This document shows positions 26,771 through 34,115 of a DNA stretch of 64,000 nucleotides, in pieces (positions within the stretch are counted from its first letter, which is position 1; each line of letters starts with the position of its first letter). The position numbers and the translations under genes were made by a program. Below the pieces are notes generated by a model that did not search any database, was not told where the DNA came from, and saw only the letters and a list, made by a program, of their open reading frames with translations. This DNA comes from Deltaproteobacteria bacterium (GTDB lineage: Bacteria; Myxococcota_A; Polyangia; Polyangiales; JADJMO01). The stretch lies in NCBI GenBank assembly GCA_016182965.1, contig JACPFM010000004.1, positions 32,794 to 96,793 of the forward strand, written 5' to 3'.

Positions 26771-27040
26771 ATGAAGAGGACGTGGCGATGCCCGAAGTGC
26801 AACGGTGCCCGGATCGGCTACTTCGAGACGCTGCCCGACTCGGCGCACGGCGAGGCGAGCAAGCCGCGCATGATCGGCAACCAGGTCGTCGGCAGCTTCC
26901 TCGGCCTCCAGGCGCACCAGGGCGCGGCGCCCGTCGAGGCCTTCGTCTGCACCGAGTGCGGCTACTTCGAGGAGTACGTGAAGAACCCGACCACCATCCC
27001 CTGGGACCAGTTCGTCGGCTTCCGCTGGTGCGCGCGCTAG
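26771..27040 (+). CDS. Small zinc-ribbon protein
   Basis: The 89-residue protein opens with MKRTWRCPKCNG and has a second knuckle in VCTECGYFEEYV. These make a CX2C...CX2C zinc ribbon split by about 50 residues that contain the hydrophobic segment QVVGSFLGLQAHQ. Small ribbons of this kind, often called nucleic-acid-binding or DUF proteins, are common in bacteria; no specific role can be given. GGAG lies 7 nt before the ATG, and a TATCAT hexamer at about 26714 would be a reasonable -10 for a transcript with a leader. It follows the hybrid kinase by about 110 bp in the same direction. Confidence 0.8.
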   Translation: MKRTWRCPKCNGARIGYFETLPDSAHGEASKPRMIGNQVVGSFLGLQAHQGAAPVEAFVCTECGYFEEYVKNPTTIPWDQFVGFRWCAR

Positions 27041-27081
27041 GGAGAGCCTGTTGCAGAAAGCCGACGTTCGGCGCCTCGCCG

Positions 27082-27489
27082 TTGCTCCCGAGCGCCGAGG
27101 CGAAGCGCAGGGCGCGCGCGCTCGAGCGCGAGCTGATCGCGCAGACCGGCGACAAGACGCTGGCCGAGCGCGTGTTCTCCGCCTTCGCGCTCGGCCTCGG
27201 CGCGCTGACCGAGCTCGCGGGCCGCGCGGGCCTGCTGCAGCAGCCCGGCCTCTTGCGCGTCGCGCACCGCATGGGCGCCCTCGAGGGCGGCGTCGCCGAG
27301 CCGCGCCCGTTCGCCCTGCACGGGGGTGAGCGCTCGCTGTCGCGTCGGCTCTCCGAGGATCTCGCCGACCTCGCACGCGCGCGGCTCGGCCTGAACGAAG
27401 GGCCGCCGCCGATCGGAGCGTGGTCGGCGATCGCCGAAGGCCGCGGCAGCGTCAGCCGCGCGCGTCCGATCGCCTGCGCCGCCGAGTGA
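27082..27489 (+). CDS. Hypothetical Ala/Leu/Arg-rich protein (start uncertain)
   Basis: An open frame of 135 codons follows the zinc-ribbon gene and looks coding by its strong G/C third positions and its amphipathic helices, for example LAERVFSAFALGLGALTELA. I do not recognise it. No ATG is available near the beginning; a TTG at 27082 is the only in-frame candidate I find. A second TTG at 27051 has a GGGAGAG Shine-Dalgarno site but is in another frame, so the gene may contain an indel near 27060-27080. It could alternatively be a shadow in GC-rich DNA. Confidence 0.4.
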   Translation: MLPSAEAKRRARALERELIAQTGDKTLAERVFSAFALGLGALTELAGRAGLLQQPGLLRVAHRMGALEGGVAEPRPFALHGGERSLSRRLSEDLADLARARLGLNEGPPPIGAWSAIAEGRGSVSRARPIACAAE

Positions 27490-27508
27490 CGCTCACGGAA
27501 GCAGGACC

Positions 27509-27634
27509 TCAGTGGTGCCCGGCCGACACATACAGCGCCGCGACGAAGCCGACGGCGATGACGATGGCGACGATCGCGGAGACGATGCCTGGATGTCGTG
27601 AGACGAAGCCCAGCTCGGACTTGGAGGCGGCCAT
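27509..27634 (-). CDS. 41-residue single-pass membrane protein
   Basis: From the ATG at 27634 the peptide is MAASKSELGFVSRHPGIVSA followed by a 20-residue hydrophobic helix (IVAIVIAVGFVAALYVSAG) and two terminal His. A cytoplasmic basic head, a membrane span and a very short tail are typical of small inner-membrane regulators, or of truncated subunits of the YqfA/DUF type. I know no named homologue. It converges on the hypothetical gene ending at 27489. The 86 bp upstream, up to the receiver fragment, contain no other gene. No strong Shine-Dalgarno site is visible. Confidence 0.55.
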   Translation of the reverse strand: MAASKSELGFVSRHPGIVSAIVAIVIAVGFVAALYVSAGHH

Positions 27635-27720
27635 GGTCGCCGAAGGTAGCGGAGCCGACGCGACCGCGCACCCTCCAGGGGGCCGTCCCCTCGTCGAGCT
27701 CGATGCAAGCGGCGCCGGCG

Positions 27721-27926
27721 TCAGCGGCGTTCGGGCCCGAGCGCGCCACGCACCGTGTCGAGCAGCTGACGCCGATCGTCGGGAGCGTTCACGACGCGGA
27801 GCGCTCGGTGCGCGGGCGCTTCGATGGGCGCGCGGGCCAGGAAGACGAGTCGCTCGACGAGGGACGGCCATCGCGATCGGACGCGCTCGAACAGAGCGAA
27901 GCCGTCCATCATCGGCATGTCGGGAG
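27721..27926 (-). pseudogene. C-terminal half of a response-regulator receiver domain
   Basis: Directly after the mltG stop codon, in another frame, the minus strand encodes DMPMMDGFALFERVRSRWPS...RLVFLARAPIEAPAH...NAPDDRRQLLDTVRGALGPERR. This matches beta3 to alpha5 of a CheY-like receiver. The first half, including the phosphoacceptor Asp (aligned position is Thr at the junction), is absent. The fragment begins almost exactly at the last base of mltG, so it looks like a deletion scar. A short peptide from its ATGs could still be made, but phosphotransfer is impossible. Confidence 0.65.
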
Positions 27927-29039
27927 TCAGTGCCCGATCACCGGCTTCACCGCGTTGTCGTGCGCCGCACGCGTCTCGCTGAAGGTGTGTCGGCCGCCGC
28001 CCTTCGCGACGAAGTAGAAGTACGGGGTCGACGCAGGTGAGAGCACCGCGGCGATGGACTTCTCGCCGGGGTTGGCGACGGGCGTCGGCGGCAGGCCCGC
28101 GTGCGTGTACGTGCTCCAGCGGTTGGCCGGATCGTGCTGGATCGCCGCGTTGACCTTGGTGCTGCCGCCGGAGAGCCATGCGACACACGATGGCGGAGGT
28201 GGCTGGGACACCAGGCAGCCGTAGCCGGCGGTCGGATCGGCCTCGAGGCGCCCGCCCGTCTCCTTGGGCGTGCGCATGCGGTTGAGGAACACCGAGGCGA
28301 TGATCGGGCGCTCGTCGTCGACGACCGCCTCCTTCTCGATGATCGACGCGAGCACGATCGCCTCGCGCACGCCCATCCCGAACGGCTTCAGCGCCTCGAC
28401 GCCGCCGGGGTTCTGCCGCAGCAGCTTGTCGATGCGCGCCTTCGCCTCCGCCACCATGCGTCGCACGACGTCGGCGCCGTCGGAGTCCGACGCGAAGTCG
28501 TAGGTCGCCGGGAACAGCCACCCCTCCGCCGACGCACCGAGCCCGAGCTCGTTCATCAGCGACGGATCGATCGCCGCCGCGAGGAACGACGCCTCGTCGC
28601 ACACGCGCTTGTCCTTGAGGCGACGCGCGATGTCGAAGCGGTGCCAGCCTTCGGGGACGGTGACGCGCACCTTCGCCGCGTCGGGCGAGCGGCGCAGCCG
28701 GCGGAGCACTTCGACCGGCGAGAGGTCGTCGCTCAGGAGGTGACGCCCGGGCTTCGCGGCGACGCCCCCGCGCGAGCGCGCGTAGAGCGAGAAGACGGTG
28801 GACGAGTCGATCACGCCCGCCGCCTCGAGCTTCGCGACGATCTCCGCGTCGCCGTCGTTCGCCGCGACGTCGACGTCGACCGGGCGGCCGACGCCCCCCT
28901 TTCGTTTGTTGGGGATGGCGAGGACGACGAGGACCAGGAGCGACAGGACGACGGCGACCGCCCACGGCCACCGCGCGGGGCCGGGTCGCGGTGCGCGCGC
29001 GCGACGGCTGCGGGGCGGAGACGACCGTCGTCGGCTCAC
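27927..29039 (-). CDS. mltG: Endolytic murein transglycosylase MltG
   Basis: The 370-residue protein has an Arg-rich cytoplasmic head, one transmembrane helix (WAVAVVLSLLVLVVLAIP, about 22-40), a LysM-like region with VTVPEGWHRFDIARRLKD, and the YceG catalytic core. The core shows the general-acid Glu in IVLASIIEKEA, plus SVFLNRM, LEADPTAGYG and the late ANPGEKSIAAVLSPASTPYFYFV motif, all hallmarks of the family. MltG cuts nascent peptidoglycan strands and sets glycan length. The GTG start overlaps the ruvX stop by 4 bp (GTGA), so the two are translationally coupled. The usual end is intact, although a receiver fragment abuts it. Confidence 0.93.
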   Translation of the reverse strand: MSRRRSSPPRSRRARAPRPGPARWPWAVAVVLSLLVLVVLAIPNKRKGGVGRPVDVDVAANDGDAEIVAKLEAAGVIDSSTVFSLYARSRGGVAAKPGRHLLSDDLSPVEVLRRLRRSPDAAKVRVTVPEGWHRFDIARRLKDKRVCDEASFLAAAIDPSLMNELGLGASAEGWLFPATYDFASDSDGADVVRRMVAEAKARIDKLLRQNPGGVEALKPFGMGVREAIVLASIIEKEAVVDDERPIIASVFLNRMRTPKETGGRLEADPTAGYGCLVSQPPPPSCVAWLSGGSTKVNAAIQHDPANRWSTYTHAGLPPTPVANPGEKSIAAVLSPASTPYFYFVAKGGGRHTFSETRAAHDNAVKPVIGH

Positions 29040-29482
29040 GCGCCCTCCTGCTTGCGGGCGCGCCGCGCCCTCCGCGCGTCGAGCCACGCCTGGAGGATGG
29101 TGACCGCAGCGGCGCCGTCGATCAGCGCCTTCTGCGCGCGCGCGTCGCGACCGGCGCGGCGCAGCGCGGAGGCCGCCTCGACCGTCGTCAGCCGCTCGTC
29201 CCACAGCTGCACTTCCAAGCCGGTGGCGTCGGCGAGGTGCTGCGCGAAGGTGCGCACCCGCTCGGCCGCGCGCCCCTCCTCGCCGGTCATCTCGAGCGGC
29301 AGGCCGATGACGAAGCGGCGCGCGTCGATCTCGCGCGCGAGCTCGGCGAGCGCCGAGACCAGCGCCTTGCGGTCCTTGGCGGGCAGGTTCGGCCGGGGAT
29401 GCGCGAGCTGGGCGAGCTCGTCGTCGACGGCGACGCCGCAGCGCACACCGCCGAGGTCCAACCCGATCGTCCGCCGACCCAC
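29036..29482 (-). CDS. ruvX: Holliday-junction resolvase-like RuvX/YqgF
   Basis: The 148-residue product shows the RNase H-like YqgF fold: TIGLDLGGVRCGVAVDD (first catalytic Asp), VIGLPLEMTGEEG, the motif DERLTTVEA and a late DGAAAVTILQAWLD (second acidic residue). YqgF/RuvX proteins act in 16S rRNA 5'-end processing and resemble resolvases. I chose the GTG at 29482 because it begins at the fold and has TAACGC 7 nt upstream; an upstream start at 29521 would run into the divergent M28 gene region. It overlaps mltG by 4 bp in a two-gene operon, an arrangement also common in other bacteria. Confidence 0.92.
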   Translation of the reverse strand: MGRRTIGLDLGGVRCGVAVDDELAQLAHPRPNLPAKDRKALVSALAELAREIDARRFVIGLPLEMTGEEGRAAERVRTFAQHLADATGLEVQLWDERLTTVEAASALRRAGRDARAQKALIDGAAAVTILQAWLDARRARRARKQEGA

Positions 29483-29571
29483 GTCCCACGCGTTAGCTGA
29501 ACGTCGTGTGCGTCGCCACACCGCCGAGCGGGACCGCGGAGGCGGCGCACCGGTTGCACCGACCGTCGTGG

Positions 29572-30387
29572 ATGGAATCGACCGAGCAGCTCGAGCGCGA
29601 CGTCCGGGCGCTCGCCGCGATCGGCCCGCGCAACCTGCGCGACGTACGGCGCGCGCTCAACCTGGCGCACGCGGCCAGCTACGTCTCCGATCGGCTCGGC
29701 GAGATTGGCTACTTGCCCTCGGTCGATCGCTTCGAGGTCGCCGGGCACGTGGTGGACGTGCTCGTCGCGGAGCGCCGCGGCGTCTCGGAGCCCGATCGCA
29801 CGCTGGTGGTCGGGGCGCACTACGACACCAACGGTCGTTCTCCGGGCGGCCCCGACGACGCGACCGGCATCGCGCTCCTCCTGGCGACCGCCGCCCACCT
29901 GCGCGGCCGGGAGCTCGCGCGAACGGTTCGCCTCGTGGCCTTCCCCAACGAGGAGCGGCCCTTCAGCCGCACCTCCTGCATCGGCAGCCGGGTCTACGCG
30001 CGGCGGTGCCGCGAGCGCGGCGACCGGATCGAAGCGATGATCGCGCTCGAGGACATCGGCCGCCGCACCTCGGCGATCTCCGACTTCGTCGCGGTGGTGT
30101 CGAACCTCCGCTCGCGCCACCTCGCTCGCCGCGTCCACGAGTCGCTCGGCGCGCTGCGCACCATCCGGGCGCGCAAGGTGATCCTCCCGGGCTTCCTCCC
30201 GCTGCTCCGCTCCTCCGATCCGTGGTCGTTCTGGCGCGAGGGCGTCCCGGCGGTGATGCTGGCCGACGGCGCGCTCCTCCGTCCGCGGCAGCCCCACGGT
30301 AGCGCCGCTCGCCAGATGGTCGACTTCGGCCGTCTGCAAGAGGTCGCGCGCGCCGTCGCCGACGCCGTGATGCTGCTCGCCAGCTGA
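29572..30387 (+). CDS. M28-family zinc aminopeptidase-like protein
   Basis: The 271-residue protein carries the M28 metal and catalytic signatures in order: VVGAHYDTN (His ligand and catalytic Asp), GPDDATGIALLL (bridging Asp), FPNEERPF (Glu-Glu pair), LEDIG (Asp ligand) and a C-terminal His in RPRQPHGSAA. M28 enzymes remove N-terminal residues from peptides, usually outside the cytoplasm, but no signal peptide is seen from the ATG at 29572. A GTG at 29506 would add 22 residues without making a signal sequence. It is divergent from ruvX, about 90 bp apart. Confidence 0.85.
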   Translation: MESTEQLERDVRALAAIGPRNLRDVRRALNLAHAASYVSDRLGEIGYLPSVDRFEVAGHVVDVLVAERRGVSEPDRTLVVGAHYDTNGRSPGGPDDATGIALLLATAAHLRGRELARTVRLVAFPNEERPFSRTSCIGSRVYARRCRERGDRIEAMIALEDIGRRTSAISDFVAVVSNLRSRHLARRVHESLGALRTIRARKVILPGFLPLLRSSDPWSFWREGVPAVMLADGALLRPRQPHGSAARQMVDFGRLQEVARAVADAVMLLAS

Positions 30388-30417
30388 CCGCTCGCCACCT
30401 GAGCGCGGGACGCTCCG

Positions 30418-30723
30418 TCAGAACGCGGTCGACGGCCGCGAGTGGCGGCCATGCGACCGCGCGCTGCGCACGAGGATCCGGGAGATGCCCGCGTAGACGA
30501 GCGTCGCGAGCAGGCCGGTGACGGCGCACACCACGAACGTCGTGGGCTCGTCCTCGCGACTGACGCCGATCATGCGCGCGCCGAACAGCCCCAGGAGCCC
30601 GCCGAGCCCGCCGATCAGCGCCGCGAAGATGAACGCGCCCGGTGAGCGGTGCGCCGTGCCGAGCTTGGCCACGATGGCCACGACCATGCCCGCGAAGATG
30701 GCGCCCAGGATGACGGACAGCAC
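30418..30723 (-). CDS. GlsB/YeaQ/YmgE-type small membrane protein
   Basis: The 101-residue protein has three hydrophobic helices: SVILGAIFAGMVVAIVAKL, AFIFAALIGGLGGLLGLFG and VVCAVTGLLATLVYAGISRIL. The glycine-rich GGLGGLLG pattern belongs to the transglycosylase-associated (GlsB/YeaQ/YmgE) family of stress-linked membrane proteins. Members have no proven enzyme activity. The start is a GTG at 30723, and a basic tail rich in Arg and His ends the protein. It converges on the M28 gene with a 30-bp gap and is divergent from kamE 65 bp away. Confidence 0.75.
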   Translation of the reverse strand: MLSVILGAIFAGMVVAIVAKLGTAHRSPGAFIFAALIGGLGGLLGLFGARMIGVSREDEPTTFVVCAVTGLLATLVYAGISRILVRSARSHGRHSRPSTAF

Positions 30724-30788
30724 CGCGGTAGGACGTAGCTCGCGTCGCGGGCGTTGCTCGCCCCGCGCGGCCCCGGTAATCGGACCCC

Positions 30789-31565
30789 ATGCACAAGACC
30801 GAGCCGAAGCACCTCCGCGCCTATGGCGATCGCGAAGGCGACGGGATGGTCCAGATGAGCTTCACCCTGGCGATGCCCAAGAGCGCGCGCGCCAAGGAGG
30901 CGGCCCGCAAATTCGCCGAGCTGCACGGCCTCCGCGATCCGCTCGTCACCACGATGGAAGAGTGCGCCGAGGGCTACAGCTACTTCGTCGTCTACGGCCA
31001 GTCGTCGCACTCCATCGACGTCAACGCCGTCGAGGTGCCCGAGGTCGAGGTCCCGCGCCTCGACATGAAGGAGATCGACCACCGCATCTCGGTCCGGCTC
31101 GGGCGCAAGATCGTCGTCGTCGGCGCGTGCACCGGCAGCGACGCGCACACCGTCGGCATCGACGCGATCCTCAACATGAAGGGCTACGCCGGCGAGAAGG
31201 GCCTCGAGGCGTACAAGGGCTTCGAGGCCTACAACCTCGGCGCGCAGGTCGAGAACGATCAGCTCATCGAGCGCGCGGCGTCGCTCGAGGCCGACGCCAT
31301 CCTCGTCAGCCAGGTGATCACCCAGCGCAACTGCCACAAGGAGAACGGCCGCGCGCTCATCGAGTCGCTGGTCCGGCGCGGCCTGCGCGAGAGGTTCATC
31401 TGCCTGTTCGGCGGCCCGCGCGTCGATCACAAGCTCGCCCTGGAGCTCGGCTTCGACGCCGGCTTCGGCCCGGGCACGCGCCCGGGCGACGTCGCCAGCT
31501 ACCTCGTGCACCGGCTCTGCGCCGACGGCGAGCAGCGCGTCTCCATCAGCTCGAGCCTCGCCTGA
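30789..31565 (+). CDS. kamE: D-lysine 5,6-aminomutase beta subunit (KamE), B12/PLP-dependent
   Basis: The 258-residue protein has the KamE N-terminal dimerisation segment (LRAYGDREGDGMVQMSFTL) and a B12-binding domain with the base-on His motif DAHTVG (Asp118, His120, Gly123). Lys131 in ILNMKGYAGEKG corresponds to the Lys that forms the resting internal aldimine with PLP. Later blocks YNLGAQVENDQ, VSQVITQRN and FGGPRVDHKLA follow the family closely. The enzyme moves the 6-amino group of D-lysine (or beta-lysine) in lysine fermentation. The alpha subunit KamD and other lysine-degradation genes are not adjacent, so this is an orphan here. TAATCG lies 6 nt before the ATG. Confidence 0.9.
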   Translation: MHKTEPKHLRAYGDREGDGMVQMSFTLAMPKSARAKEAARKFAELHGLRDPLVTTMEECAEGYSYFVVYGQSSHSIDVNAVEVPEVEVPRLDMKEIDHRISVRLGRKIVVVGACTGSDAHTVGIDAILNMKGYAGEKGLEAYKGFEAYNLGAQVENDQLIERAASLEADAILVSQVITQRNCHKENGRALIESLVRRGLRERFICLFGGPRVDHKLALELGFDAGFGPGTRPGDVASYLVHRLCADGEQRVSISSSLA

Positions 31566-31612
31566 TCAGCCGCTGTCGCGCCCCGCGACGCACTGCGCTA
31601 TCGGCCTGATCC

Positions 31613-34075
31613 ATGGCTGAACGCGATAAGCCGCGCCTGGAGCTGGCGTTGCGCGAGCTCTCGACGAGCCGTCCCGTCCGCGCGGTGCGCGCGCTCCTCA
31701 TGCGGGCGGTCGACGCAGGCCTGTTGGTGCGCGCGGCCGAGGCGCGCGACACGCTGCTCGAGCCGCTGCGGCGCGGGCGTGCACCGGAGACCCCGACCGA
31801 GCGCGTCCGCGGCCTCGACGACGCCATCACCCTCGCGCGCGATCGGTGGGGCGTGCCGGGCATCTTCGCGCGCACGGTGAACGACGCGGCGTTCGGCCTC
31901 GGGTGGGCGTGCGCCGAAGACCGCCTGTTCCAGCTCGAGCTGATGCGCCGCGCCTTCCGCGGCGAGCTCGCCGCCACGTTCGGCGCGCGGCGCGTCGACG
32001 ATCGTGCCCTCGGGCGCGCCATGGCCGGGCGCACCTTCATCGACCTCGACGCGTTCAATCGCGCGATGAGCTTCCGCGCCGCCGCCGAGGCGAGCTACGC
32101 CATCGCCTCGCCCGAGGCGCGCGCGTGGGTCGACGCCTACGTCGCCGGCATCAACGCCTACCTGGCGAGCGGCCGTCGCCCGCTCGAGATGCTCCTGCTC
32201 GACATGGAGCCCACGCCGTGGACCGGCGCCGACGCGCTCACCATCCAGAAGGGCATCGGCTTCCAGCTGTCGTTCGCGTACCGCTTCGCCATGGCGTGGG
32301 CGCTGTGCGCCGACGCGGTCGGTGAGCAGCGCGCCTCCCACCTGCGCCCGGTGCGTCACCCGCTCACGGTCACGCGCGGCGACGTCGGCGCGATCGAGCC
32401 GCTCGTGGCGACGACCGAGATGCTCCGCGCCGTGCTCGGCACCGACTCGATCCACCTCGGGTCCAACGCGTTCGCGGTGTCCGCTCGGCGCTCGGCGCTC
32501 GGCCGCCCGATTCTCGCGAGCGATCCCCACATGCCGCTCGGCGCGCCCGCGATCTTCTGGGAGGCGCGCGTGCGCGGCGGCGATCTCGACGTGCGCGGCG
32601 TGTGCATCCCCGGGATCCCGGCGTTCCCGATCGGGCAGAACGCGCGCGCCGCGTGGGGCGCGACCTCCGGCTGGGGCGACGACACCCAGCTCTATCGCGA
32701 GGACCTCGTCGCGCTGCGCCGCGACGCGCGCCTGAAGACTCGGCGCGAGACGATCACCGTCCGCGGCCAGGGCACGCGCACCATCGAGCTGCACGAGACG
32801 CCCCGCGGACCGATCGTCTCCCACGTGCTCGGCGACGCGCTGGTCGGCGCCTCCGATCGGGCGCTCTCGCTCAAATGGAGCGGGAGCGACGCGACGCTCG
32901 ATCTCGACTCCGGCCTCGCCCTGATGCGCGCCGGCAGCTTCGACGACCTGCGCGCGGCCGCGCGCCAGCACGCCAACCCCTCGCTCAACTTCGTGTGGGC
33001 GGACCAGGACGGCCACATCGGCTGGCAGTTCGCCGGGCGCATCCCGCGGCGCGCCGGCGGTGGCGTGGTCTCCGGCATCGACATCGCCGACGGCGAGGAT
33101 CCGCGCGCGGAGTGGCGCGGGTTCGTCCCGGGCGACGAGCTGCCCTTCGTGCGCGACCCCGAGGAGGGCGTCGTCGTCTCCGCGAACACCAACCCCTGCG
33201 GCGAGGGCTACCGTCACTTCCTCGGCGAGCTCTTCGAGCCGCCGTTCCGCAAGGCCCGAATCCACGCGCTGCTCGACGCCCGCGCCACCCTGGGCCTGCG
33301 CGACCTCACCACCCTCCAGCGCGACGTGCGCTCGTCGTGGGCGCTGCAGGCGCGCGACGCGCTGCTCGCCGGCGTCGACGACGAGGCGCTCGACCTGCAG
33401 CCGCGCCGCGGCCGCGATCTGGTGCGCGTGATGCGCGCGTGGAGCGGCGAGGCCACCGAGGACAGCATCGGCGCCACCGCCACGCACGTGTTCCTCGAGG
33501 CGGTGCTGCGCCACCTGTTCCTCGACGATCTCGGCGAGCTCGCGTTCGAGCATTACTTCGAGCAGCTCAACGCCCCCATGCTCCCGCTCCTGCGCGTCCT
33601 CGGCGACGACGAAAGCACCTGGCTCGAGGGGCGCGATCGCGCCACCATCGTGCACGACGCGGCCGCGATGGCCGAGGGTCGGCTGCGCCGCCTGCTCGGC
33701 GAAGACCCGTCGCAGTGGCGGTGGGGCGCCCTGCACACCGTCACCTTCCGTCACGCGCTGCACGACGTCCCCGGGCTGCGCGCCGTCTCGTCACCGGGCC
33801 CGTACCCCGCGCGCGGCGACGGCACGACCGTCTGCATGGGCGACTACGACATGCGCGGCGGGCGCTTCGCGGTCCGCGCGGCGCCCGCGTTCCGGATGGT
33901 CGCCGTGCCGGGCGCGCCGCACGAAGGGCGCGCGGTCCTCCCGCCCGGCAACGGCGGCGATCCTTCGTCGAAGCACTACCGCGATCAGATCGCGCTCTAC
34001 CTCGCCGGCGAGCTCCGCGAGATGGCCTGGGACGAGACGGAGTTCAGCGCACGCCGACTCCGCCTCGTCCCATGA
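31613..34075 (+). CDS. Penicillin acylase-family Ntn hydrolase
   Basis: The 820-residue precursor has the acylase layout: an alpha part with FGLGWACAEDRLFQLELMRRA, a spacer, then the autoprocessing site before Ser294 in HLGSNAFAVSARRSALG. That Ser becomes the N-terminal nucleophile of the beta chain. Further family blocks are ILASDPHMPLGAP, QNARAAWGATSG, NPSLNFVWADQDGHIGWQFAG and a late NGGDPSSKHYRDQ. Such enzymes hydrolyse amides (penicillins, acyl-homoserine lactones, cyclic lipopeptides). Most are periplasmic, but this one begins MAERDKPRLE with no signal peptide, so it may be cytoplasmic. TATCGG lies 8 nt before the ATG. Confidence 0.9.
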   Translation: MAERDKPRLELALRELSTSRPVRAVRALLMRAVDAGLLVRAAEARDTLLEPLRRGRAPETPTERVRGLDDAITLARDRWGVPGIFARTVNDAAFGLGWACAEDRLFQLELMRRAFRGELAATFGARRVDDRALGRAMAGRTFIDLDAFNRAMSFRAAAEASYAIASPEARAWVDAYVAGINAYLASGRRPLEMLLLDMEPTPWTGADALTIQKGIGFQLSFAYRFAMAWALCADAVGEQRASHLRPVRHPLTVTRGDVGAIEPLVATTEMLRAVLGTDSIHLGSNAFAVSARRSALGRPILASDPHMPLGAPAIFWEARVRGGDLDVRGVCIPGIPAFPIGQNARAAWGATSGWGDDTQLYREDLVALRRDARLKTRRETITVRGQGTRTIELHETPRGPIVSHVLGDALVGASDRALSLKWSGSDATLDLDSGLALMRAGSFDDLRAAARQHANPSLNFVWADQDGHIGWQFAGRIPRRAGGGVVSGIDIADGEDPRAEWRGFVPGDELPFVRDPEEGVVVSANTNPCGEGYRHFLGELFEPPFRKARIHALLDARATLGLRDLTTLQRDVRSSWALQARDALLAGVDDEALDLQPRRGRDLVRVMRAWSGEATEDSIGATATHVFLEAVLRHLFLDDLGELAFEHYFEQLNAPMLPLLRVLGDDESTWLEGRDRATIVHDAAAMAEGRLRRLLGEDPSQWRWGALHTVTFRHALHDVPGLRAVSSPGPYPARGDGTTVCMGDYDMRGGRFAVRAAPAFRMVAVPGAPHEGRAVLPPGNGGDPSSKHYRDQIALYLAGELREMAWDETEFSARRLRLVP

Positions 34076-34115
34076 GCGCCCCGGGCTTCGCTCGCCTCGA
34101 CCCGGGGGGCGGCGC

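Noticed and set aside
31598..33763. 721-codon minus-strand frame opposite the penicillin acylase gene
   Set aside because: It is a typical GC-rich shadow; the plus strand has clear catalytic motifs.
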